Shown here: positions 42,661 through 55,000 of the stretch, one piece after another
Layout: every line of letters begins with the position of its first letter
Numbering within the stretch: the stretch's first letter is position 1
Assembly: GCF_000340215.1 (NCBI RefSeq)
Contig: NW_006921533.1
Coordinates: 6,043,424 to 6,107,423, forward strand
Origin: Pseudocercospora fijiensis CIRAD86
Lineage: Eukaryota > Ascomycota > Dothideomycetes > Mycosphaerellales > Mycosphaerellaceae
Direction of reading: 5' to 3'
DNA: 64,000 nt
Notes under the pieces: model-generated
Told to the model about the DNA's origin: nothing
The model's database searches: none
The model's input: the letters and a program-made list of their open reading frames with translations, nothing else
Position numbers and translations under genes: made by a program

Positions 42661-45600
42661 TAGCCTTCTTCTTGTTCTTTATACTAGTCCAATACTCATC
42701 TAACAACTCGGTTATGTCTTTAAAGGAACCTTTAGCTTCCTACGAGTCCTATTTAGGTAGATAGCCTTGATATCTTAGTAGGTACTCCTTCTTGCCTTGC
42801 CTAGTCCGGTGCTATAAGATACGTTCTATAGACTATAGCTCTTTACCGTCCGCTAGTATGTCTTCGTATTCTATAGAGGCTTTATCCCCTTCGCGCAGGT
42901 AGTACGGCTTAAGGAGGGATACATAGAAGGTGTCGTAGATAGTATAATAAGGTGGAAGCTATAACTAATAGGCCTAGCTACTACCCTTCGGTTCTCGGAT
43001 GCGAAATAGGCTAATATATCTTAGTGCGAGCTTAGGCCTTGTTTTACTATTAGGTTATAGGTGTTTGCGGATGCGGAGGTTCTTAGTGCTTAGCATAACT
43101 ATGTCGCCTTGTTTAAAGGTTATTAGCGTATAGTGCTTATCGTAGTAGGTCTTTTAGTACTCTTAAGCCTTTGTCAACTTCTCGGCTATCTTAGTATAGA
43201 TTTCTCGTATCTTCTAAACCCTCTTAATAGCCGCTAGTGTTTCGGGTACTTAACGCGCTTCCCTTTCCTTGCGCTCGGCCTCGAGCGAGGTAAATAGATC
43301 TTATAGTAAGGCGGCGTTCTAGCCTATTATAGCTATATATAGTAAAACCTTAGTAGATAAGTGTACACTATTGTTGTACACGAATTCTGTAGGCTATAGG
43401 AGGTTGACCTAGTCGCTAGGGTTCTCGTTAATGTAACTGCGTAGGTACTACTATAGGGTAGCATTCTACCTCTCTGTTTAACCGTTAGTCTATAGATGGA
43501 AGGCTATTAATAGCCGATGCTTCAGTCTTAGCTATAGGTATATCTCGCTCTAATAATAGGATGTGAATATCGTGCCCCGGTTAGAGACTATCCCCTTAGG
43601 GGTTCCCTAATAGGTATAGAAGATGTTGCTCTATAGAGCCTCTGCTATGTTAATAGCAGTCTAGTCCTTCCGTGCCGGGATATATCGAGCGCCTTTAGTA
43701 AACCGATCTACTATAACAAGGATAGCATCGAAGATGTCCTTGCTACCCCTGCGTTTAGTAGGTAGAAGGCCTATAATAAAGTCCATTATAAGCTCTACAA
43801 ATGGCTTCTTTAGAATAGGGAGTAAAGATAACTCGCTAAATAGTAAGTGCTTTAGTGCTTTAACTCGTTAATACACGGCATACGTGTTTACGTAGTCCTT
43901 TATATCCCGCTTACTATTTAGCTAGTAGTATGTGCGCGATAGTAGCTCGTACGACCTCTCTATACTATAGTAACCGGTAAGCTTACTATTATAGTATCGC
44001 TTGAGAAGCTCTTATCGGATCGAATATTCAGCGGGGACATAGTATCTACCCTTAAACCTTAAGTAACCTTTATTGTCGATCGACTAATTACTCTTACTAG
44101 ATCGAGTCTTTCGCCTACTTACAAGCTTGTCTATACGTTTAGTAGCAAAGGCGTCCCTCTACTAAGCCCGTAACAGCTTATCTATAAACGATTGACTATC
44201 CCTATTTGTAAGGTTATTTAATAGCACCCTCGCTATTGAACGAGGTACGCATTGTATATATCTAATAGCACTAGCAGCCGGATTAACTATATTAGTGCTA
44301 TCGCTGTTACTATATATTGCGATGTCGACTAGGGAGTTATTATAACTTCTCCTGTCTATATCCTTAGCTCTTGCCTTAATATGCACTGTTAATATAGCAA
44401 GAGTATTAACATGCTTTAAGCCGTCGCGGAGTCCGGTAAGCCGCTTATCCTACGCTTGCTTATTGACAATACGGGCTATAGCAATCTTATACTATAGGGT
44501 TGGAAACAAAGAATTAATATATTAGGTCTCGCTATCGTAATTAGGTCGCCTCGATAGGCTATCGGTAGGGTTACTTACGCCTAGCCGGTATAATATATTA
44601 AAATCAAACCCGGCGAGGTAGACGGCCTATTTAGCCTGTCGACCTATAACCCTAGTAACCTTAGTAATGCCACGGAGGTTGTTATAGTCTGTGTAGACCT
44701 ATATTGTATATTAAGCCCTATCGAGGTAGTGCCTCTAGTACTTAAAGGCTTCGACAATAGCTAGGAGCTCTTGCTCGTAGGTCTCGTAGCGACGCTTAGC
44801 GTTAATTATCTTCCTCGAGAAGAAGGCAATCGGGTGCTAGTAATTGTTATTAGCCTGTTGTAACATAATAGCTAATACAGCAAACTGTAAAGCGTTAGTC
44901 TTAATACGGATCTGCTTGCTTAGTACAAAATAGTACAACAAGGGGACCTTAGTGAAGCGCTACTTCAGACCGTTAAAAGCGGCTTGTGCTCTATTAGTCT
45001 ATTTAAACTCTCTAGTCGGGTTGGCCTTAGTTTTAGTAAGCTCAGTTAGTAGCATTACATACCTCGAATAGCCCTTAATAAATCGGCGATAGAAGTTAGT
45101 AAAACCGAGGAACGACTACAGCTCCTTAATTAACGTAGGAACAGGCCATTTAGTAATAGTTTTGATCCGATTAGGATTAGCCTTAACACCCTCGGTTAAT
45201 ACGAGGAAGCTAAGGAAGGATACCTCTTTAGTAGCAAAGGTACATTTAGAGGGTTTGCAGTACAAGCTATAGGCCCTTAGGCGATCGAGTACCTTACGGA
45301 CTGCAGCCTAGTATTCCGCAATGTTAGGAGAGTGTATATAAACTAGGATGTTATCTAGGTAAACTACACAAAGGTAATCTAATAGGCCCGAAAGGGCCCG
45401 ATTAATATAGGACTAGAACGTTGTAGGGGCATTAGCTAAGCCGAATAGCATAACTAAGTACTCGAAATGCCTATAACGAGTGCGAAAGGCTGTCTTCTAT
45501 TCATCGCCCTTGCGAATACGGATGCGGTAATAGGCGTCCTTAATGTCTAATATAGTGTAGTAATAGGCACTAGAAAGGCGATCGAGGGTCTTATTAATAA

Positions 45601-46560
45601 GAGGAAGTGGACAGCGATCTTTAATAGTAACAGCGTTAAGCCTACGATAATCGATACAGAGGCGTAGGCTACTATCCTTCTTTAGTACAAAGAGGATAGG
45701 TGTACTAGCAGGGCTGTTACTATATCGAATGCGACTATTAGCTAGGTTTTCCTCTAGGTACTTACGCAATATAGCAAGCTCTCGTTTACTAAGGTTGTAG
45801 AGGGGACTAAAAGGAACCTCTTTGCCCTCTATAATATTAATCTTATAATCCGTCTCTTTAAATATAGGCAATATCGATGCTAAGTAGTGTTTGAACATAT
45901 TAATATAGGTCTCTCGGATAGGCTCTAGTATGCGAGCAAGCTGATTAGGATCATTAGGGGGTATAGGTTTATCGTTATTACTACCGAGCAGGTCGGCCGT
46001 CGGATCGGCTAGGGTTAGGTTGCTAATAAATAGGACCCTAATATTATTAGGGCACTCGCTAATATTAATGTGTTTAATGTCCTCTTTCCTAGCGATTCTA
46101 AATCGCTATTGTTGACTGCCTAAGTCTATAACTACAGCATAGTACTTAAGAACAGGGTTGCTAATAACAATCTTAGATAGGAGGCTGTCTATGTCTACCG
46201 CGTAGGTAGTAAAGTTTAGTAGGCGCTTATTGCCGAGGTCGTCCTTTAGGGCTATATAGACATAGTAGGCCCTATAGGTCAAGTGCCGAGCGTCATTAAA
46301 CTAAGTAAGGGTTAGCAGGTTAGTCCTAGGCAGTTGTCGAAGGTCTAATTGCTTAGCTAGGCGATGGCTAATAAGGGTACTAACTGAATTTCCGGGGTCT
46401 AGTATAACCTTTGCCTTATAGTTAGTGTCGGGCCTAGATATAAGACAGGTACGTGTAATAGCTAGCACAATGTCGATAGTCTTACGCTACACGAGGCTAA
46501 CAGTTAGTGCGGCGCTTACTCTTTTTTCGAAGGTTAGCCTATAGGGGTAGCGTTAGCTGC
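42660..46560 (-). pseudogene. Gypsy-2 pol: protease, RT, RNase H, integrase, chromodomain, RIP-mutated
   Basis: The RT core is unusually intact at 45898-45497 (a 133-codon stop-free run: [20 protein letters not shown], then [20 protein letters not shown], then [15 protein letters not shown]). A protease-like region reads VILDPGNSVSTLISHRLAKQ near 46350-46410. The integrase core lies at about 44400-43500. A chromodomain at about 42860-42690 reads IERILQHRTRQGKKEYLLRY, then QGYLPKQDS. The same order appears in gypsy-3, -4 and -5. Confidence 0.87.
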
Positions 46561-47930
46561 TAAAAGGTGCTTTCGGTATTTAGCGGTAGTACGGTCGATT
46601 CGGGCCTAGTCCTTAGGTTTATCGCATTAGCCTAGTAGATAGCTAGTGCTATTACAATTGAAGCACTTTAGTCCGGTTAGGGGATTGCTATAGCTGTTAC
46701 CGCTGTTGTTAGCCGAGCGATTAGTACTATAGGGATACGAGCCCCTTCTACGGCCCCTATTACGGCCTCCTCTGTATAGCCGCCGGCTACGGCTTCTGCT
46801 ACGGTCGTTGTTACTATTCCTATTGTTAGCATTGTTGTCTTAGTAGGAACCTTAGTTTCCTCCGCGGCTACGGTTGCTACGGTTGTTAGTAGGTCGGATC
46901 CTTAATTCTAGTCGTTACTAGAGCTAGACAGCTCGTTTAGCAGTTTCGACTTCGACTATAAATTGAATGCGTGTAAGATTAGTCTGTTCGAACACGCGAT
47001 GGCGGTCCAATTTAAGGACCAATTCCTATCGCAATTTAGGGCGTAATTCGGAAATCTAGATAGAGTCGGTCTTAGCTAGCAAATCGTCTTCGAGGGTCTT
47101 TAAATAGGCCTTAAATGAACGGGCTAATTGATTAGTCTTTTGCTTAACCCGAAGGTACTAGTCCTAAGCGTATTATTGCCTTAGTATAGGGTTTCTAAGG
47201 GTGTCTAGTATAATGGTTTTGTAGGTTTGCTACTAAACAGCGGTCTAATTAGTAAGGGAGTTAAAGTAGTTATCCTAGGTACGCTTTAGGTCTCTATTAA
47301 TGTATTGTATAGTATAGACGACTAGCGAATAGTCGTCTAGTAGGGCCCTTAGTGCATTTCGTTAGTTAAGCTTACAGTTACGGATATGGTCGTTGTATTA
47401 TTTCCGACTAGAGCTATTAAATACGGTATAGTCCTTAAGTTTAGCATCCTTCTTTTAGACTAAAACAGATAGAGAGGAAGGCCCTACTATTAGTTTAGTA
47501 TTAGTTGCTAGGGCTTCTTGTAGGCGACGAATTTCGAGGAGATTATCCTTTAGCTGTTGTTCTCGGCGCAAGGTAGTAAGCCTGTTTTAGGTAGCTTCTT
47601 AAAGTCTCGCCACTAGCTAGGGCCTAAAAGGCTAGCTAGCTATATCGTCGATTAACAATATTATTAAGAATGTCGTTAACAGGCAATTCTAGATCGTTAC
47701 CTGGAATTACAGGTTCTTCTTTAGTAGGCTTAGCAGTAGGCCCTTTAGTAGGAGGCACTTCAGCAGGAACCTTAGTAGGCACTTTAGTAGGCGCTGTGCT
47801 ACTAGCGTTATCGTTGCTAGCGCTGCTAGCGGCAGCACGGTTGTTGTTTCGTAATAAACCGGCTATTGTAATAGGGGGTAACACTAATAATATATTATTA
47901 GCCCCTAAGATACGGATATAGCGGAATTAG
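46560..47930 (-). pseudogene. Gypsy-2 gag with RGG stretch and degenerate zinc knuckle, RIP-mutated
   Basis: The gag begins near 47884 (LLRNNNRAAASSASNDNASS, a Thr/Pro-rich leader, an 82-codon stop-free run). It continues through a helical capsid-like part, an Arg/Gly/Asn-rich segment (about 46900-46700) and a knuckle KCFNCNSTSYLLGQC near 46665-46620, where the expected His is Tyr (CAC to TAC, a RIP-type change). Confidence 0.82.
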
Positions 47931-48141
47931 TAGATATCGGTCTAGTACGATTGACTTAGTATAGTAGGCCGTGTAGAAGGCCTTGCTTAATAATTGGTAC
48001 GGTTGCTTCGATAGAGTAGTATGTATAGGTCCCGTTCTTCGGGCGCAATATAGTTAGATTAGTCTTATTCGTAGCTACACCGCTAAAAGCTTAAAATAAG
48101 GACTATCTAGCTGCTGCCCTTAAAGGGTAGATCGAATACTA

Positions 48142-48339
48142 TATAAGAAGGATTATATTAGCAGGTAGATAGGGTGGTAGTGGGTACAGGTAGTATTCGA
48201 TAGAGATCTAAGAGGAGAGGGAGGAAGGCAGGCTAGTTAGCCTAACGCTAAGCGCCAAGCCCTGCCTAAGGCATTAAGACCCTAGCTTCACTCGAGCCTA
48301 GTTACATGCCAATCACGTGTAACCTCTTTAGTCCTAACA
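48142..48339 (-). repeat. Gypsy-2 5' LTR
   Basis: 198 bp, ends TATAAG..CTAACA. It is less mutated than its partner at 41296: it keeps TACATGCC and CACGTGTAAC where the other has TATATACC and TACGTATAAC. Confidence 0.9.
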
Positions 48340-48344
48340 CCTAC
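48340..48344. repeat. Target-site duplication of gypsy-2, right copy
   Basis: CCTAC, matching 41291-41295. Confidence 0.88.
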
Positions 48345-50055
48345 TAAGAATAATATTAGGGAGGGGCATTTCGAAAGCATAGAACACTCCGGTAGTAATA
48401 CGTTCTTAGCCTATAGAGTCGGCGATCCGTAAGCGTAGATAATACGCTCCGTAGTAGTAGCCTCGGTTACCCTAGAAACTGTCGGTACTAGGCAGTACGG
48501 CATTAACAATCCGCTAAGGCTAGTATCGTAGAACGAATTCTTAAGATACTACGTTAATATTAGCGGTATTATCTAGTAAGTATTCGACGGCAACTTCCTC
48601 TTCTTACGTAACAATTGCTCCGCGTACGCGTCCCGTAAGTACTACTACTACTAAGCTACTTAGTTGAGATTCCGTACCTATCCCTAGCTCTTAGGAGGTG
48701 CCTTATCTTTTCCCTTAGCCTTCGGGTCGTTCTTCTTTTCCTTAGCGTTAGCGGCGACCTTACGTACTATAGGGTTGTCGTCTTTCTAGAGATAGCAGTT
48801 AGGGTATACGTTCTTATAATAGCCTTTCTAGCGATAGCTATAATATTCGACCTTGCTAATGTCGTACCCGCCTTACGAGTTATCGTTCTTCGAATGCTTT
48901 CCGCCTACTCCGCGGTCGCGATTTAACTATAGCTTATAGGCGTAACTATTAGATCGACGCTTCTTGCCTTTACTACCTTCGGTTTTATCGTAGTTACGAT
49001 CCTTGCGTTTGCTAGACGGCTTATTAGGGGTCTCGATACGCGTCGTAAGCTCTACGAGTTCGTAACGCGTCGTTAGTACTATATAGTATTTAATAATCGC
49101 GCTGCGAATCGCCGGCTAGAGTTTAACGAAGAGATAGCGGATCCTATACTCCTCGCTATAGTCGCTAAGTTAGTCTTTAAGCACTACGAGCTTAAGGGCA
49201 AAGCTTTAGACTAACTGTCCCTTACGCTAACGAGCTGCCTTATACTCGAGGGTTACGTCTAGTATACGGTTTATAGGGTCCCTAACGTAGTCCCGATAGA
49301 AGGTTTTAAAGTCCTAGTAGGTATAATTCTATAGGTCCTTAAGGCTGTTTTCGTTATGCTATCGCTCCTACGTATCGCCTACGAGGTATATAATACTATA
49401 AAGCACCTTGCTTTCGTCCGTATAATAAGTAGCTCCGGATAGCGCAAAGGTAATAGAAAGTTCCCGAAGGAATCGCCTCGATTCCTTAATCGTATCGCTC
49501 TTAAAGGGCTTAGGTTCCTTTAGGCGAGGCTTAATAGCCGCAAGACTAGCGACTACGTAGCTTATACTAGGTATAGTAGCTACGCTTAGCGCACTTCTAG
49601 AAAGAGGTAGTCGATATAAGAGGGATTTAGCTCTTTAGGATTTAGGCCTCTAAATCAACTCGTTCGCTAACTCTACCTCGTCCTTACTATCGTCGTCGTT
49701 GCCTAAGGGAGAGGTTATCGTAGGACCTCCGCCGGTAGTGCCGCTACTCGGAGCCGGTATATTGCCTACGTCCCTAAGGGTACGAAAACGCGCATTTTCT
49801 CGCTTAGCTTCTTAAGCCTATACTTCTAGCCTAAGCACTTCTTACTTAGCTAGAAATCGTTCGAGCTATAGGCGGGTCGCTTCCCGGCGCGCCTAATATT
49901 TAGCCTCGTATTGTTATATCGCCGCGTTGTTTTCTAATACTACTAACGCTCCTAGTATATTGTTTTACGCGGTTTCCGCGCCCGGCGCATTTAGATCGCT
50001 TACGTCTATCTTTCGGGGTTCTATAGGCCGCTATAAAGGGTAGACGGTTTAGAAC
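48345..50055 (-). pseudogene. Gypsy-1 gag, RIP-mutated
   Basis: The minus-strand frame from about 50000 runs LNAPGAETA, then LRDVGNIPAPSSGTTGGGPT, LKEPKPFKSDTIKESRRFLR, NSLKDLQNYTYQDFKTFYRD and RIRYLFVKLQPAIRSAIIKY. This is a Ty3-type capsid region with a retroviral-gag-like helix bundle. A Lys/Arg/Ser-rich stretch and a knuckle remnant (YYSYRQKGYYKNVYPNCY, several Cys/His already Tyr) follow near 48870-48790. The gag is cut at 48345 by gypsy-2. Confidence 0.82.
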
Positions 50056-50364
50056 TATAAGAAAATAGGTATATAGCAACGTATAGAATACCCTCTACTA
50101 ATCTTAGTAGTAGATAGTAGAACTAAACCGTGCCTTTTTTAGAATAGGGCAGAGCGTTTACTATTAACTAGGCTACGTACGGATAGTATATATACCGAGC
50201 CGGCAACCGAGTATATCTATACGAGCGACCGAGCTTTTCCGCGTATACGCTAAGCAGGCTTTACGCTAGCGAGATAGTACTGCAGTATACGTAATAACAT
50301 TATATAATTGTTACATAGGCTTGCTAAGGCAGGACAGAAGACTTTACTTAATTAGGTTCTTATA
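50056..50364 (-). repeat. Gypsy-1 LTR (5' LTR in element orientation)
   Basis: 309 bp, the partner of 36311-36619, followed directly by the CGACC duplication at 50365-50369. Confidence 0.9.
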
Positions 50365-52050
50365 CGACCGCTCGGAAGATAATGCTCTATACGAATTTGC
50401 TAAAGGCCCTATAGCCGTATATAGTTACTACTGCTATATAGGTCCTTAATATTACTCCTAGAACCTTAGAAGGTCTTAGCCCCTATACTATTATAGCTAG
50501 GGAGCTTAATTAGTCTCGAAAGCAACTACGCCTTTAACACCTTCGTACCTATAGCTATACTGCTATTATATATAATTACGGAGTAGCTCGTAGAAAGAAG
50601 ATAGATAGTAGAGGCCTTATTAGCAAGCTAGTTAGCTATGCTAAGGACTTAGTAGACTTAGGAAAATATATAATTTACCTTCCTAACTAGTATAAGGTTA
50701 TTCTATTAAAGGATGTCCGGTTTATTAAGATAGCTAGTAAGCTGTTGCTTCTAGAGGGTATAGATCTATACGCCAATCCTAATAACCTAGCTAAGAACGA
50801 GTTTGTTACACTCGAGTCTATTATACCGGCTCTGTTTAATTCTATAAGCAACGAGGCACCGCTACCTTAGGAAGCTACTAGCGTTGTTTAGCACATTCTA
50901 GCTTAATAAGAAGATGCTCTAGAAGAACTAGCTTAGGAGGTAGCTAATAAGGTTACTAATCTATTGCCGCTCGAGGATAACCTACTAGCTGTTTAACCTC
51001 CTTTAAGTAATAAGGATAATTTCTAATTAGCTAAGGAACAACTAGAATAATATAATCTATAGGCTAAGAAAGGTAAGCCTAGTTAGTTGCCTAAGTTCGA
51101 GCGACTAACCGAGACTAGTAGTCGTTCTATACGTAAGATACGAAGTAATAAGAGCGCTCGTAAACTGCTACGTAGTTATCTAGCCGATATAGGCGCTCTC
51201 TGTCGGAAAGAGCGCCGCACCCTTACTAATATACTAATAGCCTATATAAAGGGCTTTATAGCCGCCTACTATATTGCTAAATAGAAGCCTAACGATACTA
51301 TTCTAATTCCGAAGAGCTTTAAGGCCGCTAAGGAGTCGTAGTACTAGCTATAATAGAAGGAGGCCTATAAGGCTAAATATAAGTTATTAATAGACAACTA
51401 TATATAGATATACGTTTCTCGGATAGAAGTACCTAGAGGTTGCAAGGTTGTCCGTAGCCGACAGGTATTCACTATTAAGCGCAACGCTAATAGCAAGGTA
51501 AGCCGGTTTAAGGCTCGATAGGTTGTCCGTAGCTTTATATAGGTTAAAGGATAGGACTATAATGAAACCTATGCGGCTGTCGCTAAGCTATCTACGCTGC
51601 GAGCACTGTTTGGCCTAATTGCTTATTACGACCTAGAGGCTAAGCAATATAATATCCTAATAGCCTTCCTTAATGCGCTTATCGGTAATAAGTATAAGAT
51701 CTACGTCGAGCAGCCGTATAGCTTTAAAGACCGTAGTAGCAAGACTATAGTTTGTCTGTTGCTAAAGGCACTATATAGTCTAAAGCAGTTACTAATGCTA
51801 TAGTACGAAGAGCTTCGAAAGTACCTAAAGAGCCTAGACTTCGTGCTAATAGTAGCTAATATATATGTGTTTAAACACATTGTTAGCGGCTCTATTATTG
51901 TTATCTACGTAGATAATATAATTATTATCGCCTATACTCTATTAGTACTAGAGGTAGTAGCTTAGTTGCTAAAAGACCGTTTTAATATACGAGAGCTAGG
52001 CGACCTATACTACTATCTTAGTATACGGATTATTCGTAACCGCGATTAGC
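50365..52050 (+). mobile_element. Ty1/copia retrotransposon, continuation (end of integrase, reverse transcriptase), RIP-mutated
   Basis: It resumes the copia polyprotein exactly after the duplicated CGACC. The end of the integrase (LEGLSPYTIIARELNQSRK once TAG is read as Gln or Trp) is followed by a linker with a 65-codon stop-free run at 51087-51284. The RT follows at 51390-52040: VFTIKRNANSKVSRFKAR, DYNETYAAVAKLSTLRALFG, EAKQYNILIAFLNALIGNKY, and the intact catalytic box IVIYVDNIIII. It is interrupted at 52050 by gypsy-3; RNase H and the 3' LTR should lie beyond the window. Confidence 0.88.
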
Positions 52051-55000
52051 TGTAAGAAGGGTTATGTTAGCAGGTAGATAGGGTAGTAGTAGGTACAAGT
52101 AGTATTCGATAAGGAGCTAGGAGGAGAGGGAGGAAGGTAGGCAAGTTAGCCTATTGCTAAGCGCTAAGCCCTGCCTAAGGCATTAAGACCCTAGCTTTAC
52201 TCGAGCCCGGTTATATGCTAATTACGTATAACCTCTTTAGTCCTAATATACGCTTCCCTTCTAAAGGCCGCGCCCTCGTAGCTAGTCTTTGTTCTAGTCT
52301 CAACCTCTATTACTACTAACTTAGTAGGTCTAATAGGCCGCTTAGTCCGCGCTAAATTAAACGCACAACTACCGATTATGTAACTATATTAAACCTTACC
52401 TCTAATATAGCACAATGTCTAACTCTAACTGCGCTATCCCTATATATAATAAACTATAAAGTAATATGTATCTATAAGAATTAAGGGCCTTCGACTAATT
52501 ACAATACGAGCGCGTCTTCCCTACTATAATAGGTAGACGTACGAGGTATTGTAGCCCTACCTCCGCTCTAAGTAATATTGTACCGAGTTCTTTGCGTCTA
52601 CTCTTAAAAGACCTAGCAATGTCCGCTTCCGAGGGTTATTCTTGTTGTTACGAGGGCTATTATTTACTATCGTAGTTTCGCTAGCCCTAATTAGCTAGGT
52701 TTAGTAGCCTTTAATTGTTAATCTTATCTTATCTTTTAAAAAACACAGCTCGTCTAGTTTCTATAAGTAAAGGCTATTATAAGTGTAGTAGTAGAGGTTC
52801 GCCTCGCTTAAAGGGTTAGATAGATCGAGGAGTAACCTATTGTCCGTAAGATCGACCCCGGCTAGCTTAGCTCTATAGTTTTGCCCTTAGTTAGTCTATT
52901 AACTTAATCTTTTAAACCTTAATATTTTAACTTAGCCTTAAAGTTTTGATTAAACCTTTAATATAGCTATTCTTTTGACTTAATTAGTGTAGCGCGCTTC
53001 CGGCCTTAGGCCGTAGTATAGGTAAGGTTGTCTTCGCAAGTATAGCGACAATAGCAAGTAATATTAATAATAGCGGCGCTAGTCGTCTTAGCGCTAACTT
53101 TACCTCGCTTCCAATCTTCTTCTTTAACTAATAATACACTCCGCAACACCGTTACTAATATAGCCGCGCCGGCCGCGCCGATTGCCTAGGCCTCGAGGCC
53201 TCGATAGAATAAAGGAATAAGAGGGGGCCTATAGGGTACGTTAGTAAAGAGGTAGAGTCCTTAAAAGAGTAGGCGATTAGTTAACGCATTATAGCGCGTT
53301 TGTTAATGCTCGGTACGCGTTTACTATAGTAGTGTAGTCTTATTGTCCTAGTTTGCCGGCCTCTAATTAGTTAGCTAATAGTACCCCGGGGGTAGCATTA
53401 GTTCTAGGCCTTAGTAACATTACGAGCTTTTGGCCTTCTTCTTGTTCTTTACGCTAGTCTAATACTTATCTAACAACTTAGTTATGTCTTTAAAAGAGGC
53501 TTCAGCTTCCTATAAGTCCTATTTAGGTAAATAGCCTTACTATCTTAATAGGTACTCCTTCTTGCCCTACCTAGTCCGATACTTTAGGATACGTTCTATA
53601 GACTATAGCTCTTTACTATTAGCTAAGACTTCTTCTAACTTAGCAGGCGCTTTATCGCCTTCGCGCTAGTAGTATAGTTTAAGGAGGGAGATATAGAAGG
53701 TGTTATAGATAGTGTAATAGGGTAGAAGCTATAACTAGTAGGCCTAGCTATTGCCCTTCGGTTCTCGGATACGAAATAGGCTAATGTATCTTAGTGCGAG
53801 CTTAGGCCTTGTTTTACTATTAGGCGATAGGTGTTTGCGGATGCGGAGGTTCTTAGTACTAAGCATAACTATATCGCCTTGTTTAAAGGTTGTTAGTGTG
53901 TAACGCTTATCGTAGTAGGCCTTTTAGTATTCTTAAGCCTTTATTAACTTCTTAGCTATCTTAGTATAGATTTCTCGTATCTTCTAGACACGTTCTATTG
54001 CCGCTAGTGTCTCTAGTACTTAACGCGCTTCCCTTTCCTTACGCTCGGCCTCGAGCGAGGTAAATGGATCTTATAGCAACGCGGCGTTTTAACCTATTAT
54101 AGCTATATATAGTAAAACCTTGGTTAATAAGTGTATACTATTGTTATATACGAATTCTGTAGGCTATAGGAGATTAACCCAATCCTTAGGATTCTCGTTA
54201 ATGTAACTGCGTAGGTACTGCTGCAGGGTAGCATTCTGTCTCTCTATTTAACCGTTAGTCTACGGATAGAAGGCTATTAATAGCCGATGCTTTAGTCTTA
54301 GCTATAGGCATATTTCGCTCTAATAGTGCGATATAAATATCGAGACCCTATCGGAGACTATCCCCTTAGGGGTTCCCTAATAGGTATAGAAGATGTTAGT
54401 CTATAGCGCCTCTACTATATTAATAGTAGTCTAATCCTTACGCGCCGGGATATATCGAGCGCCTTTAGTAAATCGATCTACTATAACAAGGATAGTATTA
54501 TATACGTCCTTACTGCCCCTACGCTTAGTAGGCGGAAGTCCTATAATAAAGTCTATTATAAGCTCTATAAATAGCTTCTTTAGAACAGGGAGTAAAGACA
54601 ACTCGCCGAATAGCAAGTGCTTCGGTACTTTAACTCGTTAATATACGGCATACGTATCTACGTAGTCCTTTATGTCCCGTTTACTATTTAGCTAGTAGTA
54701 TATACGCGATAGTAGCTCGTACGACCTCTCTATACTATAGTAACCGGCAAGCTTACTATTATAGTGTCGCTTAAGAAGTTCTTATCTGATCGAATGTTTA
54801 GCGGGGATATAGTATCTATCCTTAAACTTCAAATAACCTTTATTATCGATCGACTAATTATTACTCTTACTAAATCGAGTCTTTCGCCTACTTATAAGCC
54901 TATCGATACGTTTAGTAGTAAAGGCGTCCCTCTGCTAAGTACGTAACAGCTCGTCTATAAACGATTAGCTATCCCTATTTGCAAGGTCATTTAATAGCAC

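Larger units (their letters stand above)
41296..48339 (-). mobile_element. Gypsy-2: complete Ty3/gypsy chromovirus nested in gypsy-1
   Basis: A 7,044-bp element with 198-bp LTRs (41296-41493 and 48142-48339) and a CCTAC duplication. Its insertion separates gag from pol of gypsy-1. The two LTRs differ at about ten positions, all transitions. It is the only full-length copy in the window of the family that also gave gypsy-3, -4 and -5. Confidence 0.93.
36311..50364 (-). mobile_element. Gypsy-1: Ty3/gypsy chromovirus inserted in the copia element, itself interrupted by gypsy-2
   Basis: Two 309-bp LTRs (36311-36619 and 50056-50364) begin TATAAG and end CTTATA, with a CGACC duplication outside. 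They differ at roughly twenty positions, all of those I checked being transitions. Gag is at about 50055-48345 and pol at about 41290-38020 on the minus strand, separated by the gypsy-2 insertion. Without gypsy-2 the element would be about 7.0 kb. A 1.4-kb region beyond pol holds an unexpected plus-strand gene. Confidence 0.92.
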